Positions 40,852 to 49,697 of a stretch of 64,000 bases of DNA are shown here, in pieces (position 1 is the first letter of the stretch; each line of letters begins with the position of its first letter). This DNA is from a candidate division Hyd24-12 bacterium UBA6080 (lineage in GTDB: Bacteria > Fermentibacterota > Fermentibacteria > Fermentibacterales > JCC-6), in contig DIXM01000001.1 of NCBI GenBank assembly GCA_002436025.1, positions 1 through 64,000 of the forward strand, written 5' to 3'. The position numbers and the translations under genes were made by a program. The notes below the pieces were generated by a model. The model saw only the letters and a program-made list of their open reading frames with translations, ran no database searches and was not told the DNA's origin.

Positions 40852-42586
40852 CTCCGAACAACTGCTCAACCTGTTGCTGAACAACGGACAGGATTTGATC
40901 AGCATCAAGGACACCAGCCTTCGCTGCGCAGCCGTCAGCAGGTCAATGGCTGATTTCTTCGGCTACGACGACACTTTCGCATTCCGTGGACGCACCCTCG
41001 GTGAAGTGCTTGGTGATCAGACCGTGAGAACCGAGGAGATAGCCGACAGGCAGGTCATCGACAGCATGGAGCCCCGGGATGTCCTTCTCCAGTACAGGGC
41101 ATCTGACGGCAGCCTTCACGGTTTTCAGTGTCTGAAAACCCCCCTGTTCCAGTCTGACGGCAGCCTCTGGGGAGTTCTGAGCGTCTCCCGTGACAACACA
41201 GAGTACGAGGGCAGGCTTAAAAACCTGCAGGAAGACGCAGCTGTGTACGAGGCTGTGATAATGAACGCCCCGCTGGGTGTCTCGGTCCGTGATTCGGTGG
41301 GAAACCTGGTGATGGTGAACAGCGCGTGGAAAAAGATATGGGCCCTTTCCGACGAAGCTGTTTCAAGCGATATGGGCAAGACCAGAACCGCTCTGCAGTT
41401 CGATGACACAGACAGCTACCTCGCTGGGTACAACCAGGAGGTCAAGCGGATCTACACCGAGGGCGGACAGCTCTTCATACCCCAGCTCAGGGTATCCGAG
41501 CCCAGACCCGGGGGGGCCTCCTGGGTCAGCCACCACTTCTACGCGCTTCACAACAGCGAGGGCAGGGTGGACAAGGTTGTCGTTCTTACTGAAGACCTTT
41601 CGGAACAGGTCAGAAGCCGAAAGGCTCTGGAGCAGAGCCAGATCAACTACCGGAACCTTTCCGAGAACGTCCCCGTCGGGATATTCAGTGCCGAGCTGAG
41701 GGTCGGGGGTCCGATTCTCTTCTGCAACCCTTCATTCAGAAAGATGTTCGGCTTCCAGGGTCAGGACTCCCCCATCGGAATGCCCATGGATTCATTCGTC
41801 GCCGACCCTGAGTTCATCGCCTCGACCATTCCCGATCTTCTTGAACGGGGAAGGGCCGACGACGTAGAGATACTCATGCGCCGCGTTGACGGCAGCGATT
41901 TCTGGGGCTCGCTCACCATCAGACTGCACCGGACCGACGATGCTGTTGTAATGCAGGGCGTCATCGCCGACATAAGCCATCGCCGCGAATCCCTCGAAAG
42001 GCTTCACAAGACCGTTATGGGAACCGTTTCCGCCATGGGACGCCTGGTGGACATGAAGGATCCCTACACCGCGGGCCATCAGGAGAGGGTCGCTCACCTG
42101 GCCACCGCCATAGCAACCGAGGCCGGGCTGAGCCCGGAGAGGATCGAAGGCGTGAACATCGCAGGCAAGCTCCACGACATAGGCAAGATGTGCGTTCCCG
42201 CCGAAATCCTCACAAAGCCTGGGGTTGTGTCACCCGAGGAGATGCGCCTTCTGAAAACCCATCCCGCAAGCGGCTACAATATCCTGCGCAACATTGAGTT
42301 CCCCTGGCCCGTGGCCGAATACGTCCTTCAGCACCATGAGCGGCTCGACGGAAGCGGTTACCCCGCCGGGCTGACTGACAGAGAGATCTGCATCGAGGCA
42401 AAGATCCTCGCGGTGGCCGACGTGGTGGAAGCCATGGCCACCCGGAGGCCTTACAGGGCGGGCAAGGGGCTTCACGAGGCTCTTCAGACAGTCACCCTTG
42501 GGGCAGGGATCCTCTACGACAGGAAGATGACCGAGATCTGCGTGAATCTCTTCCTTCAGAAGGATTACAGCCTGCCACCGTACTGA
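40835..42586 (+). CDS. Multi-PAS HD-GYP phosphodiesterase
   Basis: The product has 583 residues from TTG 40835 (GGAGGAGG upstream). Three PAS-like domains (about 5-125, 130-265, 270-390) feed an HD-GYP domain: HQERVAHLA, GKLHDIGKMCVP, KTHPASGYNIL, HHERLDGSGYPAGL. HD-GYP proteins hydrolyse cyclic di-GMP, lowering its level and so favouring motility. No membrane segment is seen, so it is a cytoplasmic sensor. The third PAS ends in a typical PAC motif (VMQGVIADISHRRE). Confidence 0.9.
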   Translation: MARKDNSEQLLNLLLNNGQDLISIKDTSLRCAAVSRSMADFFGYDDTFAFRGRTLGEVLGDQTVRTEEIADRQVIDSMEPRDVLLQYRASDGSLHGFQCLKTPLFQSDGSLWGVLSVSRDNTEYEGRLKNLQEDAAVYEAVIMNAPLGVSVRDSVGNLVMVNSAWKKIWALSDEAVSSDMGKTRTALQFDDTDSYLAGYNQEVKRIYTEGGQLFIPQLRVSEPRPGGASWVSHHFYALHNSEGRVDKVVVLTEDLSEQVRSRKALEQSQINYRNLSENVPVGIFSAELRVGGPILFCNPSFRKMFGFQGQDSPIGMPMDSFVADPEFIASTIPDLLERGRADDVEILMRRVDGSDFWGSLTIRLHRTDDAVVMQGVIADISHRRESLERLHKTVMGTVSAMGRLVDMKDPYTAGHQERVAHLATAIATEAGLSPERIEGVNIAGKLHDIGKMCVPAEILTKPGVVSPEEMRLLKTHPASGYNILRNIEFPWPVAEYVLQHHERLDGSGYPAGLTDREICIEAKILAVADVVEAMATRRPYRAGKGLHEALQTVTLGAGILYDRKMTEICVNLFLQKDYSLPPY

Positions 42587-42589
42587 CGG

Positions 42590-43129
42590 TCACCTTTGCA
42601 GAACAAGGTCAAACAATCCACGAACCTTTTCCGTTGAGACGGTTGTATCGAAGCAATCACCGTTCGGGCGTGCGTTAATGACACCCAGGGCCGGAAGGGG
42701 CAGGGCATCGAGGAGCCCCTGGCCAAGGTCCCTGGGGCATGCAACGGCAACGACAAGCCCCGGGGTCTTTTCCCGGAGAAGCCTTCTGGCAAGGGTACCG
42801 CCGGTGGTGACCCTGGCCTCGACCCCCATTTCGCAAGCCAACCCGGAGAGTGCTCCCACAACGCAACCACCGCAGCGGACGCAGTTTTTTATGTCGAAGG
42901 TTATCCGGCGTGGACACTCGTGGAACTGAAGGCAATGGGGAAGCAGAAGAAGGACTCGGTCGGGTGAAAACCTTCTTTTCAGGCCAAGGGTCTTCCTGTT
43001 CACCGAGGCTATGACCGAAAGCTCCGCTGCCTCTGGCTGCGCGAGCTTCAATGCCTCAAGAAGCTTGATGAAAAGGAATCGCCCTCTCACTCCGAGACAG
43101 AACAGACGTGGAAGGAGGGGTTCGTTCAT
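42590..43129 (-). CDS. DUF116 family protein
   Basis: The product has 179 residues from ATG 43129, overlapping the fmt stop by ATGA. It has LLLLPHCLQFHECPRRI and IKNCVRCGGCVVGAL, a Cys-x2-Cys-x2-Cys group as in DUF116, then GLVVAVACPRDLGQG and INARPNGDCFDT. The Cys suggest a metal or Fe-S site. DUF116 genes are often beside fmt and def, as here. Function unknown. Confidence 0.8.
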   Translation of the reverse strand: MNEPLLPRLFCLGVRGRFLFIKLLEALKLAQPEAAELSVIASVNRKTLGLKRRFSPDRVLLLLPHCLQFHECPRRITFDIKNCVRCGGCVVGALSGLACEMGVEARVTTGGTLARRLLREKTPGLVVAVACPRDLGQGLLDALPLPALGVINARPNGDCFDTTVSTEKVRGLFDLVLQR

Positions 43130-44034
43130 TCCCTGACCGGTTCGGCCCTGAGCCCGCGAAGAAAGGTTGCCGTGTCCATGCGGCGTCCCGATTCGGGCTG
43201 AACCTCGAGTAGTTCGAGCGCACCGTGCCCGGTGACCACGGTTATCCTTTCCTTCCCCATGATGGAGAAAGTACCGGGAACTCCCGTCCCCGCCGTTGCA
43301 GCAGCCCTGTACACCTTCAGGATCTTCCCATTGAAAACGCACCATGCCCCCGGAGAGGGGTTGAAGGCCCTCACCGCAAGGACAAGTTCGTCTGCCGTCC
43401 TGCTCCAGTCGAGCTCAGCGTCTTCCCGTGAAACCTTCCCGGCGTAGGTTCCGGAACCTGCCTGGGGAATGGGCAGAAGTTCACCCCTGGCGTAACCGAG
43501 GAGGACTATCGGGGCGGCCTCGGCGGCAAGCCGTGAAAGCCTCGCGGAGAGCTCACCGGCGGTCTCGCCGGGCAGCACCCCGGTGCGTACGGAATGAATG
43601 ACGGGGCCGGTGTCCCACCCGGAGTCGGTGAGCATGAAGGAAACACCCGTGAGTTCACGGCCCGCCAGAATGGTCCGTGTCACGGGTGCAGCTCCCCGGA
43701 AGTCGGGCAAAAGCGACGGGTGAACGTTCACAACGCCCAGCCCCGTGCATCCCAGAAGCCATGAGGGCAACCACTGACCGTAGGCTGCGCTGAGCATGAC
43801 GTCCGCCTCCAGCCCTTCGAAACATTCCTTCTCAAGCTTTTCAGGTTGCATGAGAGGTATTCCCAGTGAGTGCGCGGCGTGCGCCACTGGAGTGCTCGAA
43901 GGCACCCTGCCCCTGCCGGCGCGGCTGTCGGGCCTGGTGACCACAGCCCTCACACTGATGTCGGAAGAGCCGGCGAGGCTTTCCAATACTGGCACAGCGA
44001 AGTCGGACGAGCCCAGGAACAGAAGCCTCAGCAA
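43126..44034 (-). CDS. fmt: Methionyl-tRNA formyltransferase
   Basis: The product has 302 residues, typical. Start LLFLGSSDFAVPVLESL; the folate-binding and catalytic run VVNVHPSLLPDFRGAAPVTRTIL contains the Asn-His-...-Arg-Gly-Ala set; YAGKVSREDAELDW begins the C-terminal tRNA-binding domain. It formylates Met-tRNA for initiation. It overlaps def upstream by seven bases; def removes the formyl group later. Confidence 0.94.
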   Translation of the reverse strand: MLRLLFLGSSDFAVPVLESLAGSSDISVRAVVTRPDSRAGRGRVPSSTPVAHAAHSLGIPLMQPEKLEKECFEGLEADVMLSAAYGQWLPSWLLGCTGLGVVNVHPSLLPDFRGAAPVTRTILAGRELTGVSFMLTDSGWDTGPVIHSVRTGVLPGETAGELSARLSRLAAEAAPIVLLGYARGELLPIPQAGSGTYAGKVSREDAELDWSRTADELVLAVRAFNPSPGAWCVFNGKILKVYRAAATAGTGVPGTFSIMGKERITVVTGHGALELLEVQPESGRRMDTATFLRGLRAEPVRE

Positions 44035-44537
44035 CTCTCCTCCCGGATCTTTCGAAGCCTGTTCCTCAGAAGCCTTCGTTTCAGGGCCCCCATGCGGTCC
44101 ACAAGAAGGATTCCGCCGAGATGGTCGTACTCGTGTTGAACAAGTCTTGCCCCGAGACCCGTGATATCCAGCGTAAAGGGAGCCCAGTGCTCGTCGAAAG
44201 CCTTCACCCGCACGCCCTGGCTTCTCTCCACATCAGCGTACACCCCGGGAAAACTCAGGCAACCCTCCTCACCCCTTATGACAGGGCCGAAAAGTTCGAT
44301 CCCTGGATTCACGAAAACCGTGTGCCCGCCCAGGGGAAGACCGGTATCCTCACCGGCAATGAAGACGCAGACAGCCTCGCCCGCCTGGGGTCCCGCCAGA
44401 CCGAGCCCGTCGTGTCCGGCCAGGATGCGCTTCATGTCGCGGAGCAAAACCTGAAGCAAGACATCGTCTTTCCCGGGTTCAAGGGGACGGCACTTCTCCC
44501 TGAGCACATCCCGTCCGAAAAGAACGATCTCTCTCAT
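44028..44537 (-). CDS. def: Peptide deformylase
   Basis: The product has 169 residues. All three active motifs are present: GLGLAGPQAG (variant of GxGLAAxQ), EGCLSFPG (metal Cys) and VQHEYDHLGGIL (metal His pair with Glu). It removes formyl groups from new proteins. It overlaps yajC by four bases upstream and fmt by seven downstream. Confidence 0.95.
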   Translation of the reverse strand: MREIVLFGRDVLREKCRPLEPGKDDVLLQVLLRDMKRILAGHDGLGLAGPQAGEAVCVFIAGEDTGLPLGGHTVFVNPGIELFGPVIRGEEGCLSFPGVYADVERSQGVRVKAFDEHWAPFTLDITGLGARLVQHEYDHLGGILLVDRMGALKRRLLRNRLRKIREESC

Positions 44538-44920
44538 TTCGTGTCGGGTTCGCCGGCTTCCACGGATGCTTCCCGGACGGTGAGTGAACTCTTGTCCACA
44601 TCCACTTTCACGCCTTCGGCGATCCTCACGGTGGCGATGCTTCCCTTGATGTTCGTCACGACCCCGTGGATGCCGCCGGAAGTCACCACCCCGTCGCCCC
44701 TCTTCATGGCTTCACGCATTTCGTTGAGCTTCTTCTGCTGTTTCTGCTGGGGTCTGATGATAAGGAAGTAGAAGATGGCCACCATGGCGATGATTGGAAG
44801 AAAACCGGTGATCCCACCGCTTCCGAGACACCCTGCGGGGGATGCCTCCTGTGCGGCGGGGGCTTCCTGGGCGAACAGAGTGATTGCATGAAGCAGTGGC
44901 AAGGCTGCGAAAATCCTCAT
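44534..44920 (-). CDS. yajC: Preprotein translocase accessory protein YajC
   Basis: The product has 128 residues from ATG 44920 (GGGAGACG upstream). The membrane helix FLPIIAMVAIFYFLIIRP is followed by QQKQQKKLNEMREAMKRGDGVVTSGGIHGVV, the classic YajC sequence. An extra N-terminal signal-like stretch (FAALPLLHAITLFAQEAPAAQ) is longer than in E. coli. It associates with SecDF-YidC in the inner membrane. secD and secF are not in the window. Confidence 0.92.
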   Translation of the reverse strand: MRIFAALPLLHAITLFAQEAPAAQEASPAGCLGSGGITGFLPIIAMVAIFYFLIIRPQQKQQKKLNEMREAMKRGDGVVTSGGIHGVVTNIKGSIATVRIAEGVKVDVDKSSLTVREASVEAGEPDTK

Positions 44921-44936
44921 TTTTTCGTCTCCCGAT

Positions 44937-45821
44937 CTAGATCTGATTGTTGCTGCCGTCCGAAGTCTTTCCGGGCCTTATGCCCAGAATGGCTCCGACG
45001 GCCCCGGTTGCACCGCCAAGAAGCACAACCGTCCAGAAAAGCTGAGGGGGCAGGAAAGAATGGCCCACGGCACCCTGCAGCATCCCGCTTAGAACCACCG
45101 AGATCAGAAGCCCGCCCAGGGCGCCTGCAAGCCCTGTAAGGGTTCCCTCGGCAAGAAATGGCGCTATGATGAACCAGTCCGGAGCGCCGACAATACTCAT
45201 TATCTCGACAGTGAGTGATCTTTGCAGTACCGACAGCCGTACTGTGTATGCCACAACCAGGGCAATGCTAACCGCCAGAACCGTACCCAGAAAGACCAGG
45301 AGCTTTCTGAAAGCCGACACCGTCTTTGAAAGCCCCGGCAGGTACTCCTCACCGAAGACGGCCTCGGTCACTCCCTCTAGGCCCTGGATGGCCGCAGCCA
45401 GAGACCTGACCCCGCTTTCGTTGTCCCAGCCCGGTTCAAGTGAGACCTGTATTGAGGCGGGAAGGCGGAACTGCCCGGACAGAAGGTCGAGAAGGCGCTC
45501 CTGTTCGGGCATTTCGGCCCGGAAGAGGGCTTCGGCCTCATAGACGGAGACATAGTACACCGAACGCACGCCGTTCATCGTGCTGACGAGGTCCGAAAGA
45601 CTCCTCCCCTCAGCCTGTGTCAGTTCGGGACTCAGAAACGCTTCTATTCGTACGGACTGAAGCTCCCTCTGAAGAAGCCTTTCGAGGTTCCAGCTCACGA
45701 GAAGGAATGTGTTGAAGATCACGAACGCAAGACTTACCATGACCAGCGTGACGGCCCGTGAACCGGGTCTTTTTCCGATGTGGTTGAGGGTTTCGCGTCC
45801 CAGCGCCTTCCAGAGGCTCAT
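44937..45821 (-). CDS. ftsX: Cell-division permease FtsX
   Basis: The product has 294 residues with four membrane segments (residues about 22-45 and three at 170-285) and a large extracellular domain between the first two (VRIEAFLSPELTQAEGRSL, YVSVYEAEALFR), the FtsX layout. With FtsE it activates peptidoglycan hydrolases at the septum. It overlaps ftsE by four bases. The M23 protein at 55816 could be a client, but that is inference. Confidence 0.88.
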   Translation of the reverse strand: MSLWKALGRETLNHIGKRPGSRAVTLVMVSLAFVIFNTFLLVSWNLERLLQRELQSVRIEAFLSPELTQAEGRSLSDLVSTMNGVRSVYYVSVYEAEALFRAEMPEQERLLDLLSGQFRLPASIQVSLEPGWDNESGVRSLAAAIQGLEGVTEAVFGEEYLPGLSKTVSAFRKLLVFLGTVLAVSIALVVAYTVRLSVLQRSLTVEIMSIVGAPDWFIIAPFLAEGTLTGLAGALGGLLISVVLSGMLQGAVGHSFLPPQLFWTVVLLGGATGAVGAILGIRPGKTSDGSNNQI

Positions 45822-46504
45822 CGGGTCTCCTCCAGATCCTGCCAGCTCTCCGCGTTCGTAAGCCTGCCCCCGTCCAGAAACAGAAACCTGGCGCTCCCGG
45901 GAGGAATCCTCCGGGGATCGTGGGTTGCCATTACAACCGCCGTGCCGCCCCGGTTGATGTCAATGAGGTGCTGAATGACCTTGGTGGAAGCTTCGGGATC
46001 GAGGTTTCCGGTGGGTTCGTCCGCGAGAAGGATAAGGGGGTGGGCGGCCATTGCCCTTGCGATTGCCACCCTCTGCTGTTCACCGCCGGATAGCTGATGA
46101 GGGTAGGAGTTGCGCCGATGACTGAGCCCCATGAGTGCCAGAAGGCTGAAAACCCTCTTCCTGACAGCCCGTGAGGAAGAACCGGAAACAACGAGGGGAA
46201 GAGCCACGTTGTCAAAGATCGTTCTGTCCGGCAGAAGCCGGAAATCCTGGAACACTATCCCGATCTTCCGCCTGAGCATGGCAAAATGCCTGCGCTTCAT
46301 CATGTCGCTCCTGAAACCTGCGACCTGGACGAAACCGCGGTCAGGCATGTCACCCATCCATATAAGACGAAGAAGCGTGGTCTTTCCGGCCCCGCTGGGT
46401 CCGGACACGACCACGAACTCGCCTTCCGCCACCTGAAGGGTAACCTGATCGAGCGCCGGCCAGTGGCCGTAACTCCGGGAGGCGCCTTCGATCTCTATGA
46501 GCAC
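45818..46504 (-). CDS. ftsE: Cell-division ATP-binding protein FtsE
   Basis: The product has 228 residues. Walker A GPSGAGKTTLL, Q-loop VFQDFRLLPDRTIFDNVALPL (the FtsE-type DFRLLPDRT), signature LSGGEQQRVAIARAM, Walker B LILLADEPTGNLD, then H-loop MATHDP. Partner of FtsX. It overlaps the S4 gene by ten bases. Confidence 0.93.
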   Translation of the reverse strand: MLIEIEGASRSYGHWPALDQVTLQVAEGEFVVVSGPSGAGKTTLLRLIWMGDMPDRGFVQVAGFRSDMMKRRHFAMLRRKIGIVFQDFRLLPDRTIFDNVALPLVVSGSSSRAVRKRVFSLLALMGLSHRRNSYPHQLSGGEQQRVAIARAMAAHPLILLADEPTGNLDPEASTKVIQHLIDINRGGTAVVMATHDPRRIPPGSARFLFLDGGRLTNAESWQDLEETR

Positions 46505-46767
46505 GGTGTGCTCCCGCTGTCGATCACCTGGAAGAGGAGCTCCCGGTCTGCCCGGGAGACGCTTCGGGATTCGGGGATGGCGCGGACCGCAAATCTCACT
46601 TCCTCGCCCGACGGCTTCTTCAGGACGACAACCGAACCCACGGAGACCCGGGATGCACTTTTCGCTGTTCTGCCGTCGATCGTAACTGCCCCGGCGTCAC
46701 ACGCTTTCTCGGCCAGTGACCTGGTTTTGACAAGACCGGACAGTTTCAAAAACAGGTCGATCCTCAT
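46495..46767 (-). CDS. S4-domain RNA-binding protein (RqcP/Hsp15-like)
   Basis: The product has 90 residues. It opens with MRIDLFLKLSGLVKTRSLAEKAC, then GAVTIDGRTAKSASRVSVGSVVVL, the S4 fold. Proteins of this size bind stalled 50S ribosomes (Hsp15) or help RqcH in tail addition (RqcP). Which of the two cannot be told, because no rqcH is near. It overlaps both neighbours by 4 and 10 bases. Confidence 0.85.
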   Translation of the reverse strand: MRIDLFLKLSGLVKTRSLAEKACDAGAVTIDGRTAKSASRVSVGSVVVLKKPSGEEVRFAVRAIPESRSVSRADRELLFQVIDSGSTPCS

Positions 46768-48038
46768 TCCATCCCCGGGTAAAAGACCGGAATCTCCGTT
46801 TCAAGCGAGTCCACCGTTTCGTTGAAGGCCCGCTGCCAGAGGAAGGAGCTTACGACCGACTCAAGGTCTTCGGGGGAGAAGCCGGAAAGATCAGGGGTCT
46901 GGTCGGGCGTGAGGCGGAACAATGCCACTGCTGCCCCCCGTTCGATCTGGACTGGAGCGGATACTTCACCGGGCGACAGGACCGATACCATTTCAGCCAG
47001 GCTTGCGTCCCAGCCCGCAAGGAATACGGTTCCCAGGCTGCCGCCCTCGAAACGGGTCGTGGGATCGAGGCTGTGCTCGGTCGCCGCTTCGGAGAAGAGG
47101 ACCTCACCGTTCGTCACGGATACCCTTATTGCCTCGGCGGTATCCAGCACCCTCTGGACATCGTGGGGTTCCACGGGCACCAGCCTGAGTATGTGGCTTG
47201 CCCGAAGGCGTTCGCCGTCGCGTTCAGTGAGCATCACCAGGTGTACGCCGAAGGGAGTCACGAAGGGACCGGCCATCTCTCCGGCCTGAAGGCTCGTAAC
47301 CCTGGCCTCGAATGCCGGTGTCATGTCGCCCGGGTCGAACCAGTCGAGGTCGCCCCCTACCCTTGCTGTGGCGTCCTGTGAGTACTCCATTGCCATCACG
47401 TCGAACGTTGTCTCGCCCCTCTCGATGCGGCCCCTCACCTGTGTGAGAAGGAGTTCGGCTTCAACAGTGTTCCCGGGAATGACAGGCAGGTATATCCACT
47501 CGAGGTTGACCAGCCCCATGATCTCACGGAACGCTACGATGTTCTCGCTGAGGTAACCGGCCGGGTCTGACGGGAGGGTCAGTCCCGCGGTCCCGCTGAT
47601 GCCCCGGGCGTAGTTCTCGGCCGCCATTCGGTGTGCCATCGTTCCGGCAAGGACCTCGCGGTAAGTTGCCAGTGTGAGACCGGATGCGGAAAGAGCCTGT
47701 TGAAAGGCTGTCTCGGTGGGAAACTCGGCCCGGCGTTCCACGAGGAAAAGCTCAACCCTCTCGTTCACCTGGGAGGGTGTGGGATATAGACCATCCCTCC
47801 GTGCAGCTTCGACAAGAAGCTTTTCCTGGACCAGTTCGGCCAGGGCTGCGTCGTAAAGCGGATCCCCGTGATAAAGCCCCCGGGCTTCATCGGGTGAAAC
47901 CCCCGATTCCAGAAGAAGGCTTACCACGTCGCTGTGCAGTATGGGGACAGATCCCACCACGGCGACAATGCCGTCGACAGGGGTGCCTGCCGGCGCAACT
48001 GCCGTGATCGAAAGGAAAAGGACGGAGAGAAGGGTCAC
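46764..48038 (-). CDS. SurA-like periplasmic chaperone with two parvulin domains
   Basis: The product has 424 residues with a signal peptide (LLSVLFLSITAVAPAGTP), a SurA N-terminal domain (PVDGIVAVVGSVPILHSDVV, ARRDGLYPTPSQVNERVE) and two parvulin domains: the first around residues 190-290 (GGDLDWFDPGDMTPAFE, FVTPFGVHLVML), the second around 300-400 (RASHILRLVP, GGSLGTVFLAGWD). It helps fold outer-membrane proteins. It is first of four related genes in a row, listed here in leftward order as the last. Confidence 0.85.
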   Translation of the reverse strand: MTLLSVLFLSITAVAPAGTPVDGIVAVVGSVPILHSDVVSLLLESGVSPDEARGLYHGDPLYDAALAELVQEKLLVEAARRDGLYPTPSQVNERVELFLVERRAEFPTETAFQQALSASGLTLATYREVLAGTMAHRMAAENYARGISGTAGLTLPSDPAGYLSENIVAFREIMGLVNLEWIYLPVIPGNTVEAELLLTQVRGRIERGETTFDVMAMEYSQDATARVGGDLDWFDPGDMTPAFEARVTSLQAGEMAGPFVTPFGVHLVMLTERDGERLRASHILRLVPVEPHDVQRVLDTAEAIRVSVTNGEVLFSEAATEHSLDPTTRFEGGSLGTVFLAGWDASLAEMVSVLSPGEVSAPVQIERGAAVALFRLTPDQTPDLSGFSPEDLESVVSSFLWQRAFNETVDSLETEIPVFYPGME

Positions 48039-48859
48039 TGGATCACCTCGCAGTCGTATCTCCCGGTTGCGGCGGAAACAACGCTTTCCACCGCGGCCTC
48101 GAGCCTTTGTGAGAAAAGGTGGTCCCGAAGCGCCGTAATGACCCTGACTCTCGTTGAGTCGGGAAGCGCCCGGGTTTCGGATGTCATCAAAATGTGCCAG
48201 CCGTCGGGAGTCCGATAGACAGGGCCAAGGCCCTCAAGGGTGGCTGCCTCGCGGGGGAGGCCGGAAAGATAAAGCTCCCCTCCCGTTATAAAGCCGAGGT
48301 CACCACCGATGGCGGCTTTCTGGCTGAGCGATACCCTTTGAGCGGTTATCTGGAAAGCGTCGCCTCCTGTAAGCCTGCGATGAACCGAATCTGCTGTCGC
48401 GCTGTCGGCAAGCAGGATGTGGAAGTAGTGCCGCTCCAGCAGGAATTCGTCGGGGAACTGCCCCATGTAGGCCTGGGCCTCCTGTTCAGTGGGGTAATCG
48501 ACCGAACCCGCTATCTGCGCAAGCATCACGTCCCGAAGGTAAACCTGTCTGGCCCGCTGCTCGACAAGCCTGCTGACCGCAGGATTCTCAAGACCTTCAT
48601 CAACAGCCGTTCGGGCAAGGAGCTCATCACGGTACCAGTCCAGTACTGCCTGCTCATCGAGGTTTAGAAGTGCCATGTCTTCACGGTGGAGAAAAGCGTC
48701 ACCAACCCTGGCCACCACCTCCCCCCCGGAGGGTACGGGGGCCTCGGTCCCGGTAGTCCGTCTGAAATCCGAGCGGAGGACCGGAAACGTTACGATGAAC
48801 GTTATGGCCAGCAAAAGACCCGATGCTGACAGAATGATCCAGGGAGGAATCCTGTTCAT
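48035..48859 (-). CDS. Periplasmic parvulin-type prolyl isomerase
   Basis: The product has 274 residues. An N-terminal membrane anchor or signal (IILSASGLLLAITFIVTFPV), a SurA/PpiC-like helical region (VVARVGDAFLHREDMALLN), then a single parvulin domain that is degenerate in its core (HYFHILLAD, GGDLGFITGGELYLSGLP, RTPDGWHILMTSE). It is a chaperone in the envelope. It overlaps the SurA-like gene by four bases. Confidence 0.82.
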   Translation of the reverse strand: MNRIPPWIILSASGLLLAITFIVTFPVLRSDFRRTTGTEAPVPSGGEVVARVGDAFLHREDMALLNLDEQAVLDWYRDELLARTAVDEGLENPAVSRLVEQRARQVYLRDVMLAQIAGSVDYPTEQEAQAYMGQFPDEFLLERHYFHILLADSATADSVHRRLTGGDAFQITAQRVSLSQKAAIGGDLGFITGGELYLSGLPREAATLEGLGPVYRTPDGWHILMTSETRALPDSTRVRVITALRDHLFSQRLEAAVESVVSAATGRYDCEVIQ

Positions 48860-48869
48860 GGAGACCTTT

Positions 48870-49679
48870 CTAAAGCCTTTCGAGAAGTCTCTGGGGGTAT
48901 ACGGTCACGCTGTGTCCATCCCGAAGGTCGGCAAGGATGTCCATGACGGCCTTTTCCTGCCGGGTAGCAAGGAGCTCTTCACCGGCGAGCTGCACGAGTT
49001 CGGTCTGGGAGGCCGATGTTGCAAGGTTCCGTACTTCCAGCAGCTGGATGATGTGAAAACCAGCGGTCGTCTCAACAATTCCGGAGACCTGGCCGGGTTC
49101 GAGGGAGCAGACTGCCTCCATGAAGGTGGCCGACGTCATTCCACGGCGGAGCCATCCGAGGTTCCCGCCCTCCCTTGAGCTGGGACAGGACGAAAAGTTG
49201 ACCGCCAGTGATTCGAAGCTCTCGCCGCTCGAAAGCCTGGAGAGGACGCTTCCGGCGAGAACCTGGCTGTCGAGGAGGATGTGCCTTGCATTGTACTCTT
49301 TCCCGTACGAATCGCTCCAGATGTCCAGGTAGTTCTCGACCTCGAGCCTGGAAACCTCAACATCCTCAAGGACATCGCTTATGTAGGCCTCGATCAGCAC
49401 CTGGTCGATCGCCGCCCGGATGGCCTTCTCAACGTCGGCCCGACTGCTCAGACCGGCGCTCTCGGCCGCGGCCACTACAAGCCTTTCCCTGACCCATGAC
49501 TCGAGGATCTGCGATGCCTCGGATTCAGAGGTGATGCCCATATAGTTCAGGGCTTCGATCCCGCCGGCCTGTTCCAGAAGGTCCTCCCAGGTGAGAACGG
49601 CATCGTCGACCTGGGCGAGGACCTGAGCGGCCAGTGAGGGAGCCAGGATGAGAACAAAAAGAAGCGCGATTTTCTTCAT
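48870..49679 (-). CDS. Periplasmic parvulin-type prolyl isomerase (PrsA/SurA-like)
   Basis: The product has 269 residues. The signal peptide is MKKIALLFVLILAPSLAAQ. The helical part is VLAQVDDAVLTWEDLLEQAGG. The parvulin domain is classical: YNARHILLDS, GESFESLAVNFSSCPSSREGGNLGWLRRGMT, TTAGFHIIQLLE. It is the best-conserved isomerase of the set. It lies ten bases before the next gene in the operon. Confidence 0.88.
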   Translation of the reverse strand: MKKIALLFVLILAPSLAAQVLAQVDDAVLTWEDLLEQAGGIEALNYMGITSESEASQILESWVRERLVVAAAESAGLSSRADVEKAIRAAIDQVLIEAYISDVLEDVEVSRLEVENYLDIWSDSYGKEYNARHILLDSQVLAGSVLSRLSSGESFESLAVNFSSCPSSREGGNLGWLRRGMTSATFMEAVCSLEPGQVSGIVETTAGFHIIQLLEVRNLATSASQTELVQLAGEELLATRQEKAVMDILADLRDGHSVTVYPQRLLERL

Positions 49680-49697
49680 TGTGCGGTCCCCGTTCTT